A stretch of 64,000 bases of DNA from Zygnema cylindricum (lineage: Eukaryota > Streptophyta > Zygnematophyceae > Zygnematales > Zygnemataceae). The notes under the pieces were generated by a model. The model ran no database searches, was not told the DNA's origin, and saw only the letters and a program-made list of their open reading frames with translations. The stretch is from contig JBBHKE010001588.1 in NCBI GenBank assembly GCA_037447655.1, positions 1-64,000 of the forward strand, read 5' to 3'. Shown piece by piece: positions 55,803-64,000 of the stretch (its first letter is position 1; every line of letters starts with the position of its first letter). Position numbers and translations under genes: made by a program.

Positions 55803-56642
55803 TGTTTTTAGAAAGCTTTAGTCCTCTCTATGCCTCAGCTCTGAGGGAGAGAGAGCTATTCAAGACTTAAGCTATTTTTGGTTGATTTCGGTTCAGTGGT
55901 TACCAAAATTAGTGTGAAAGTGAAGTTGGGAGTTCAAGGTTCATTCACACTTGGGACACGCATCGTCACTTGAGAGAAATACGTGAGTATGTCCTCCGTG
56001 GACGTACGGAAGTTTGGCAGGACTACGGGACTTCGTGAAGTCAGTTTTACGGTGCCAAAACCTCTAATCGGACAGCTGACAGCCGCCGCCAACAAAATAC
56101 TGACGAGGCATGACTAGATCAATATCACTTTACGTTGTGTGAACTTCGGTGTAAATATTTGGTAGAATAGAATTTTGTCTATAGTGAATTAGTTGTTTAG
56201 TGTTAAGAATGTGGTTTATGACATACCTTCAGTACACAGGTATACTGACACTATTTGTTATGTTTGAATATTATATAAAGGGCTGGAATGCCTCCGTACA
56301 ACTTAGTGTAGTTTCGGTGTATAGAAGTAGGACATAGTGAGTTTGATTCATTAGGAACAAATGATATGAAAACTGTACACTCAGTTTTATGTAATTTCAT
56401 TTATGCATATCTCATAGACCTGTGAGTGGAATTCATTGGAATATTTTGTGTGTGGTCCTCTTTTGTTATCTAAACTGCGGTAAAATTTCAGGACCATTGG
56501 ATCATTTTTCGGAATGTTATAGTCTGTCAAAGTTGCTGTTCAGCCATCGGTATTTGTGGAAGCTTCCTCTTTTGTTTTGTTCTACGATGACTACTGCTAC
56601 ATCTTCTTCATCTTCAGTGCCACCAGTTGTCTCAGAACAACA
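55803..56642 (+). repeat. LTR of another Copia family (G), gag start inside
   Basis: Begins TGTTTTTAGAAAGCTTTAG (compare LTR E, TGTTATTTTTGGAAAGCTTTAAG) and ends TCAGAACAACA. Near the end an ATG opens M-T-T-A-T-S-S-S-S-S-V-P-P-V-V-S-E-Q-Q, parallel to the gag start of element E. No primer site follows (GAAAACACTG). An imperfectly placed AAAAC occurs on both sides, so it may be a degraded solo LTR. Confidence 0.65.
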
Positions 56643-56689
56643 GAAAACACTGAGTTTGTTATCCAAAAAACTGATGTGAGGGGAAAGGC

Positions 56690-57600
56690 AAGACACTTTT
56701 CAAGTGTAATTGCTTGAAGTGAGAGATTATTATGATTGTTTTGAAGAGCCTATAATGCTTGCGCTTTTGGAGTTGGATTCACGGATTTATTGTCGCTTTG
56801 CGGATCGGGGTTCACGGAGGACAGTATTGATAGCCATTCTTTGACCTTAAAAGTGTCCTGTATACTTCTTTCAAGAATTGTCAATGCCTCTGCAATGATG
56901 CTAGAAGTTTTTTATGGAATAGGTGAGTGAGGTTCTTTAGCAAATGATAATGGTATGCGAGTGTTAACAAATTTTCACACGCGATTATGATCGAGAGTCC
57001 TTTTGAAAATGGCAACTTGTTGTTGAACAGTTGACTCCGGAGAGATCGTCCGACAAAAAAAAACATATCGACCACCGTTCGGGCCATTCCAGTTAATACC
57101 AATTTGACCTGCACCATAAGCGCGGCAAACTGCTCCTTCATCATGGCCGCCACGCTATACTACATCTTGGCTTTTTTTTGGTCTCTCTTGCTGATTTTGG
57201 GAGGGGTGTCTTTCTTCACCCCTTTGGGCGAAGTGACCAATTTTGCCGAGCGAGCAAGTATACCGTCGGTTTTTATTTGATTTTGATAACTCAAATCAAG
57301 ATTTTTAATGTGCCATCGATGTACATAATGACCTGTTTGTTTGCAATCAGAACACATGGCAATCTTATCAAGGCAGCTGCGCGCGTTGTGACCAGAGTTA
57401 CCGCACCAGAAGCAGATACGAACCCCACGGGTCGTTGGTAATGTTCCCATGGCCAGAGCCGTTGGAAGTCTCGGGTTAGGCCATGGGTTGCGCGGATTAG
57501 GATTCGAGTTCGGGTTTGTATTTGGAAATTCCTTGTGCGAAGGCTAAGGTCGCTCATGAGATTCCCACCACCTAGTCAACATTTCACATTTACGGCATAT
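56690..57600 (-). pseudogene. Gag-like ORF with two CCHC zinc knuckles
   Basis: On the minus strand a Pro/Asn-rich linker (P-N-T-N-P-N-S-N-P-N-P-R-N-P-W) precedes two zinc-knuckle motifs. The first is C-F-W-C-G-N-S-G-H-N-A-R-S-C; the second is C-S-D-C-K-Q-T-G-H-Y-V-H-R-W, in which the last Cys has become Trp. A Lys-rich tail ends at 57160. An earlier C-R-K-C piece lies near 57595. After a stop, 57153-56881 is open again (M-M-K-E-Q-F-A-A-L-M-V-Q-V). This is a retroelement nucleocapsid/ORF1-type protein on the same strand as the methyltransferase and upstream of it. Confidence 0.7.
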
Positions 57601-57667
57601 TATGTAGCCTGCTCGAAAGTTAATTTAAAGCCATATGCCTCAGTTAAATGGCTCTGAATGAACTGTC

Positions 57668-58799
57668 TGAAACATTAAGACCTCCATTTGTCCTCAGAGT
57701 ATGCAGCTTATAAGAAGCTTATCTAGATAGTGCCGACTCCAAGTTGATACAAACCCAAATGATTGATTCTTTGACAATCAGAACACCAATACAACTTCAC
57801 CCCTGTGAAATAAGATTTTGTGTGTGCTCAGTTCCACCACAGAATGCAAAGTTAGAATATGAGTTTTGGACACATTCACCCACTTTGACTTTCCCTTAGA
57901 AATGCAACCACTCTGGCAAGCAAAAACCCTGCCCGACTACACCCATGTGGAGCGTGGACTCCCCTGAGTCCGCATCAAAAAGAATCATTGAAAATGGTCA
58001 AGTAAATTGATGGTTATGGTTGGCCAAAGTTTGTCATTTATACAAGGTGCTCTTTGGGAGAGGCAACTACCTACCCAAAATTTTCTAAGTCCTTTTCCCC
58101 TTCTAAAACTCTATCTACTGAAGTACGTCACCAATTAAATTACTGTGACGTACATAAAAGTACAGGTGCCGGTGTACTTTTTGTACGACCATTGTTCAAC
58201 ATCGCGTAATCTTCGGAGTTCCCGTAATCCAATGTTATCACGCCACGTGTCATCTGACGTGGCAAAGACCATAAAACGCCGAAAGTACCTCTTCTGTGAT
58301 CGCTGCGCCTATCGCGGCCGTCCAATAAAAACCGGCTATAATCATAGCCGCTGAAATTCGACGTGTGGTATTTGTTTCCCTATCGAAACAAATGCGCGGT
58401 ATCCGTTCTGTTCTCATACCGTGCTCCGTACTAAATCAAACTGTATCTATGCACTAAGTATCCATTCTCCGTTAAACGAATTAATCTAAGTGTAACAATT
58501 TATATATTTATCAAAGCATATATATCGTAGTATTAGTCTTAGAGTTAACGGTTAGAGCTAACGGCTACGGTAGTTTGACGGACGGCAGGTACTAGGATCA
58601 ATTTTTGGGTCCGTCAAGTACCTTTTGGTAAATCTACCTAAGCCACCCCCTGTCTTCTCTAGTGAGCTTAGGCAGTCATGGCTCTAGCATCCTATCAAGC
58701 CTTCAGTGACTACAACAAGTGTGAGGGCTTGGAGAAGGGAGTTAGGGACAGATTGCCTTTGCTCTTTTTCTATAAAGACCTAGAAAATACTCAAATATC
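57668..58799 (-). repeat. LTR family C, 3' LTR of the adjacent Copia relic
   Basis: Minus strand TGTTGATATTTGAGTATTTTCTAGGTC…GGAGGTCTTAATGTTTCA, 1132 bp. It adjoins the RT frame at 58800 with no RNase H or polypurine tract between, so the 3' part of pol is deleted. Confidence 0.8.
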
Positions 58800-60450
58800 A
58801 ACACCCTAGTCTTTATGAGATATCTAAGGACTCTCTTTGCTGCCTCCAAATCTTTCTTAGTGGGAGAATTTATTCTCGTACTTAGTACTCCTATAGATGC
58901 GGCTATGTCTAGACAGGTACAATTCATGAAATATATTAGGCTGCCCACTACTTGTCTATAAGGGATGGTCTGCATAAATCTTTTCTCTTTCGGGCCTACC
59001 TAATCATCTAAGATTATAACTCCCTCTTCCACACTCCCCTCACTTCCCTTCTTGAATTCCATATGAGTGGTACAACTATTAGCCTTGTCTATTTGGATTT
59101 TTTCTAACATGTTTCCAATGGCCTCCTTTTGAGTTAATCTTATTATTTTTTTATCTCTGTCTCTCTCTACCTGAATTACCAAAATATACCTTGCTTCTCC
59201 CATATCCTTCATCTCAAATCTTCCTTTTATAGGTTTACTTAAAACAAACAAATTATCAACATAAATTGCAATAAAAATAATTCCTTCCTCATCTTTAAAC
59301 AAATAAATTGAGTGATCTGAGCTGATCCAAATATATCCCAAATCTGTTAGAAACTCATCGATCTTTATGTTCCATTGCCGCGGCGCTTGTTTGAACCCAT
59401 ACAAAGATTTGATCAATCTGCATACCTTGCTTTCCTTCCCTTGCTCCACAAATCCTTCAGACTGTCGCATACAAATTTCCTCTTCCAACTCTCCATGTAG
59501 AAAGGCCGTCATGATGTCCATCTGATGCACTTCTATATCTTCTGCTTCCGCCATACTGAGAAGTATCTGAACCGACAGAAACCTAACGACCAGAGCAAAA
59601 GTCTCCACGTAGTCAATTCTCTCTTTGTGGGTAAATCCCTTCGCCACTAACCGAGCGTTGTAGCACTCAATGGTGTTATCCGTGTTGAGTTTCAGCTTAA
59701 ATACCCACTTACACCCAATTGGCTTCCTGTCAGGAGGACAATCCATCAATTCCTATGTATCGGCAACCATGATTAAGGCCATCTCCTCATTAAAGGTTGT
59801 CTTCCACCGATTTCTCCAAGGAAAAGTCATTGCCTTATTATAAGTTTGAGGTTTATCGGGGTGAGACAGTTTGGTTACCCTTTTGTTAACTTGCCTCTCT
59901 TGCAGTCTTTTGTTGCTTCTACTTCCTTCCTCAAACTCGGTTGCTGGAATAGATGGCTCTCTTGGATTTTTCCGAACAGTTTCTACTTCTCTTGTATCCA
60001 TTGATTTTGGGTCAATTTCCACCACATCTTCCGCTTCGGTTGGAGTTAATACTAGGGGTATCACATTTAGGTCATTGTCGATCTGATATGTACTTGCAAG
60101 ATCATCATCTCCTTGAAATCCTGGATAGTTAGGAAGCTCAGAGTCATCAGAATTTTATGACTCAAATCTAATTTTGACTTTCTTTGTATGCTTAAAGGGA
60201 TCTATATATTTTCTTTCATCCATAACCACTAGATGTTTCACTAGGATAATATCCTCTCTTTTAAAATCATAGACTCTATATCCTTTTACATCTTCATCAT
60301 ATCTTAGTAGGTATCTTTGTTTTCCTTTTGGGTCTAACTTCTTGTTTGATCGATCTGTGTCTAAACTGAACACTTGACTACTGAAAACCTTTAAGTGTGA
60401 AATATCTGGTTTTCGGCCTGTCCATCTCCCATAGGGTGTTTGGCCTTTTA
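58800..60450 (-). pseudogene. Copia pol relic (integrase C-term, RT)
   Basis: Minus strand. 60450-60155 has the W-T-G-R-K-P-D block and the integrase tail. The linker at 60064-59753 is acidic, then K-R-L-Q-E-R-Q. RT at 59749-59000 is open for 249 codons with GCKWVFKLKLNTDNTIECYN, M-D-I-M-T-A-F-L-H-G-E-L and Y-V-D-N-L-F (catalytic Y-V-D-D with the second Asp lost). 58975-58800 has GSLIYFMNCTCLDIAASIGV. RNase H is missing. It is close to the pol of the inverted-repeat arms. Confidence 0.88.
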
Positions 60451-61504
60451 TGTAGAAATTAATGGTCCATTTTAAGTATTTTCTAGGTCTAAATAGAAAT
60501 ATAGAAAGAAGACAAGGCAGTCTACCTCTAACTTCTTTCTCCAACTCTCAAACTTGTCGCAGTCACTGAGAAATTGTAGAGGGAGCTAGAGCCATGGCTA
60601 CCTAGGCTATCCAGAGGTTTACGGGAAATATATATTAGTTAGGGGTTTATTTACTAAAAGGTTATGCCGGCCACAGGATTTGATCCTGGTACCTACCGGC
60701 CGGCAGATAGCAGTTAGCCGGTAGCCTTTGCCGTTAAGTGTAGAACTAATGTTACGTAGTATATGGTTTGATATTTATTCAAACATGAATACGTAGGATA
60801 AATCATTTAACTGTAATTGTTTACGGGATACATAGATCCGGTAATGTATGAGTACGGATTACGGTACGGACAAGAAATCAATACCGCGCATTTATTTCTT
60901 TAGTGAAACGAATACCGCCCATGTATTTATTACGGCTACAATTAAAATCGAATTTAATCGGACGGCCAAAATAAGCGCCGAGATCGCGGAAGAAGATTTC
61001 GGCGGTTTGTGGCCATCGCCACATCGGATGACACGTGGCGAAATTACATTGGATCGTGGTATCTCCAGAGATTATAGCACCGTATCCGGATATGACATGT
61101 GTCGACATTTAGGCCATGTCGTACAATGTGCGTACATAAAGTACATCGGCAGCTTTACTTTTGCGTACGAAACTGTAATCTGATTGGTTCCGTACATCAG
61201 TAGATAGAGTCTGTGAGAGAGATAGGACTTAGAAAAATTAGGAGATAGGACCCTCTCTCCCAGAGAGCTTCTGTACAAAAGGTCAACTTTGACCCTCCAT
61301 AACTTACAGCCCAGGGGAGCAAATTCAGAGATTTTTTTTGTTATCGACTAAGGGGAGTCTTGCCTTCACAGGGGTGCAGGTGTTTAGAGTTTTTGTTTGT
61401 CAGTGTGGTAGTTGATTTTGCTGAAACACAAAGGGGTCAGAGTTATCCTAGAGGCTTCTTGGAAGTTGTCCACTTTGAGGACTTATGGAGGTCTCAGAGT
61501 TACA
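60451..61504 (+). repeat. 5' LTR of a family-C element inserted in the Copia relic
   Basis: Begins TGTAGAAATTAATGG inside the integrase reading frame of the minus-strand relic and ends GGTCTCAGAGTTACA, directly before a primer site. About 1054 bp. The gag ATG is at 61485, within the LTR. Confidence 0.85.
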
Positions 61505-61860
61505 GGTTATGGGCCCACCCTCTAGGGAACGAATCTCCAATGGAACTGGCTTCATATACTGGGAAAGTATGATGATAGGAGCTCTATGCGAAAAAAGGTT
61601 TTGGGGGATAGTGAGTGGACGGTTGGGGCGTCAATCAAGTCTTCGAATCCCTCCAGGGTTTCGAGGAAGCAGATTCACCAGGAAAGAGGATCCACCTTCA
61701 ATGGAGGAAACAAAAGAAGGAGAAGTGGTGGACAAAGGAAAGGAGATTCTACTTCAAGCTTCAGGCCACGAAACCAACACTAAAAAATATTTTCTACCTC
61801 GTTCCTGAGTGGAGCCCCCTGCTGCTATTTGTGCTATGTTTTAGCCGTGGGTCAAAATGA
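61485..61860 (+). pseudogene. Family-C gag, internally deleted
   Basis: M-E-V-S-E-L-Q|V-M-G-P-P across the primer site, then G-T-G-F-I-Y-W-E-S-M-M-I-G-A-L and W-G-I-V-S-G-R, as in Copia gag. It jumps to a basic Gly/Arg-rich stretch (F-N-G-G-N-K-R-R-R-S-G-G-Q-R-K) of the kind found before the zinc knuckle and a damaged C-Y-L-C piece. Most of gag and all of pol are missing. Confidence 0.7.
61505..61517 (+). promoter_or_regulatory. Primer-binding site of family-C element
   Basis: GGTTATGGGCCCA with no gap after the LTR, as in the other families of the window. Confidence 0.85.
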
Positions 61861-61884
61861 CATATGCTGAGCTACCAGCGGTAT

Positions 61885-62245
61885 GTTTAGAAAAACTCTC
61901 ACCATTTATATCATAACTTTTTATGTTAAGTAATCTTTAGTGTTTTTTGTTCGTCACATTTTCTTTATATTATTCTATTTTTTTCGTTGTATATATTGGT
62001 TTTTGTTGTTTTTTTTTATTTCCTTTGTTTTTATTTTATTTTTTGTTGTTTTTTGTTTATTTCCGTTTTTTTTGTCTTTTGAATTGTTTTTTTCTATTTT
62101 TTTCAATTGTTTTTCTTGCTTTCATGTTGTTTTTTATATGTTTTTTTTTTTTTCTCTTTTTCTCTCCATCTCTTTTTGTTTCTTTCTTTTTTTTTCTATC
62201 TGTCAATTTTTTTTTTTGTTTTTTTTTTTTTTTTTATATATATAC
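61885..62245. repeat. T-rich low-complexity tract
   Basis: About 350 bases, mostly T with scattered G, A and C. The open frames here (Phe-rich) are artefacts of composition. Confidence 0.95.
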
Positions 62246-62289
62246 CTAATGAGTTATTCTTCTATTAAAACATAAAATGTTTTTTTTGT

Positions 62290-63287
62290 GCAGAAAAATG
62301 CTGGAGGTTCTAAATTTGAACGAGATTTAAGTGCTCAAAATTCCTTCACACCATGTTATAGCTTAAAACTGTGTTTTTACAAGACCATGTTTTTTTCCAA
62401 GATTTATTTCCTGATCTTCATATCTTCAAGCACAAACTGTTGTAATCTCCTTTGTGGTCGTCATTCAAATGTGAAGTTAAAAAAACGTGTCTTGAAGCAT
62501 CAAACATGTGGGCTTCAATTGTTGATGTTGAAGCAAATGTGCCAGTTACAATCTCACACGTGTGGGCTTCAATTGTTGATGCCGAAACAAATGTGCCAGT
62601 TACGATCTCACAGGTGGGAAAATCACTAGATTCGTTATTTATATGGAGTCAAACTTGTGGAACAAATATTGATTTTATGGGAGATGATATGTGTTATGTA
62701 AAATAAACACTTTCAAGTTTCAAAGAGAAAATATGTAATATAGATGAGAAGTTAACCCATATTATGCACATAATAAACGGTCACGAGATACGTTTTATGC
62801 AAGAGAACTCTGTGAAAATCAAAATAGACCATTAGAAAATGAATCAACCATGGGAATCGAGACTCCTGAACGTAATCTTCCTCGAAGTGAAGTCGAAGAA
62901 CATAAAACCCATGTAGAAATGACAAGAACAACTCAAGAATTTCCACGTCCTGTTCCATCACAAGAAAACCCAAATCAAGTTTCTTTGATGACACAAATTT
63001 GAGCTCCGCTACACACATTAAAATTTGTGTGGAAAGCATACCATGACGGCATAGGTGGACTTCCTTCCATCGCGAAGTTGGAATCAAGTGGAACTGGTTG
63101 GAGGAAAGTAGAATCTCGAAAGTTTTATAACTGGAATGTCGTCTTAGTAGAAGTTGGTAGAATGGCAAAGGAAAATGAGGTAACATTAAGTACAACATTC
63201 GACAGGTTGCAAGATTGCCAATTCGTGAACAAATGGAGCCCGCGTGACATATCAAGGAGATTAGCAACTGAAAACAAAAAAACCTAA
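62290..63287 (+). pseudogene. Protein with C-terminal GCR1_C-like DNA-binding domain, broken
   Basis: Plus-strand pieces in order: F-Q-D-L-F-P-D-L-H-I-F-K-H (about 62395-62435), C-L-E-A-S-N-M-W-A-S-I-V-D with a 54-bp tandem duplication (62452-62706), a helical N-I-D-E-K-L-T-H-I-M-H piece, then from about 62833 one frame to 63286. That frame is interrupted by a single TGA (63000-63002, likely from TGG). It ends F-V-W-K-A-Y-H-D-G-I-G-G-L-P-S-I-A-K-L-E … G-W-R, the W-x-E-x-x-x-G-x-x-G-x-P-S-I-x-x-L-E … W-R signature of the GCR1_C domain. That domain occurs in fungal GCR1-type activators and in Crypton tyrosine-recombinase transposons. No recombinase core is visible upstream, where the T-rich tract lies. 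Confidence 0.6.
62505..62612 (+). repeat. 54-bp in-frame tandem duplication
   Basis: Two copies at 62505-62558 and 62559-62612 with a few differences, each encoding W-A-S-I-V-D-x-E-x-N-V-P-V-T-I-S. Confidence 0.92.
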
Positions 63288-63289
63288 AT

Positions 63290-64000
63290 TGAAGTTTGTG
63301 GGACTTTTTTGGCACTTGTTATAAATGTGTTTTTGGTAGCTTTTGAAACTTTGTAGAAACCTTTAATGTTTATTTAAATTGATATTTTTAGAATTTTAAA
63401 CTAGCGTAATAAGTTTGCTTATAGTTTTATTATTTTCAGCCCATTATATGTTTATATTTTATTTATTTATTATTTATTTAGTACGAACCCAAAAATTGCA
63501 TAACTTTTATTTTATTCTTGAAAAAAAAAGACGTGTAACCTTTACTGTTGTCGAAATTAATGTTTTTTGTATTATATTTCACAAAATGTTCATTTTAATT
63601 AGTATTCACAAAATAAATTATTTAATATTTGCTGCCCAACGTGTTTTCATCATTAAGTTGGATATCGTGTACACACACACACTAATTCTATATGTATATG
63701 ATTTTATTTTCATTATTTTTATCAACAATTACGTTAGGCTAAAAAAAAAGTTACTGTTTTTTGGTTTATATAACAAACTATAACTGAACACAAACCAAAT
63801 ATAGTTTATCTATCATCGTCGATTAAAAATGTAGTTGTTCTGTTTATCAAACTTAACAGACTTAAAATATTTTAAGATAGAAAAACGATAACATCGATCG
63901 TCGGAGTAAAATTTGTTAACCACACCAATAGCAACACGTTCGGCATTCATGTCACCTATTCCGAGGAACGAGGAGAATGATACTGAAACCTGGGACTTCA
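63290..64000. other. AT-rich tail without recognised gene
   Basis: About 700 bp of AT-rich sequence. The 122-codon open frame at 63415-63783 is Ile/Phe/Tyr-rich and looks compositional. Nothing else is supported. Confidence 0.5.

Noticed and set aside
61940-62275. Phe-rich open frames of 100 and 111 codons
   Set aside because: They lie in a T-rich low-complexity tract; the composition alone keeps the frames open.

Overview
The window looks like nuclear DNA of a streptophyte (green plant lineage, perhaps a bryophyte or charophyte-like alga). Coding pieces are split by GT-AG introns, most of the DNA is nested and decayed Ty1/Copia retrotransposons, and the recognisable host-type gene is an interrupted NXPE/PC-esterase-like gene. 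It is AT-rich and transposon-dense, and no bacterial-style operon is present. The species cannot be named from the sequence.

Layout. (1) About 1-32420 is a fold-back region. Three inverted-repeat pairs lie in order around a 12.6 kb loop: 1-5934 with 26508-32423, 8550-9105 with 25261-25901, and 10857-11762 with 24340-25260. The outer arms carry a dead Copia element that sits in a LINE reverse-transcriptase relic. The innermost pair duplicates two 5' exons of the NXPE-like gene, whose other exons lie on the minus strand at 23357-17200. Insertions in the left side include a hAT-like MITE (6114-7016), a 39-bp minisatellite, a perfect 56-bp palindrome and a degenerate repeat field. (2) 32758-41402 holds gag-protease remains of the arm Copia, homopurine/homopyrimidine tracts, and a nearly full-length minus-strand Copia (35151-41402) with both LTRs. 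(3) 41403-43926 has no recognised gene. (4) 43927-53071 holds a solo LTR with a target-site duplication, then a gag-only LTR element (about 45366-53071) split by a younger gag-only LTR element (47363-51070) with intact LTRs, primer-binding site, polypurine tract and AAAAC target duplication. (5) 53072-57600 holds a degraded Dnmt3/DRM-type cytosine-5 DNA methyltransferase and a CCHC zinc-knuckle gag-like ORF on the same strand, cut up by LTR insertions. (6) 57668-61860 holds another Copia pol relic with its LTR, interrupted by an opposite-strand LTR with primer site and gag start. (7) 62290-63290 holds a pseudogene ending in a GCR1_C-like DNA-binding domain.

Shared logic. Several LTR families here end just before a GGTTATGGGCCCA-type primer site, which is complementary to the anticodon stem-loop of initiator tRNA-Met (half-tRNA priming). 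In the same families the gag start codon lies inside the LTR, so gag is read through the primer site as V-M-G-P. Almost every coding element is broken by stops or frameshifts. The youngest insertion judged by structure is the gag-only element at 47363-51070. Best candidates for something unusual: the methyltransferase in retroelement context, the gag-only elements with a second very basic ORF, and the mosaic inverted repeat around the NXPE-like gene.
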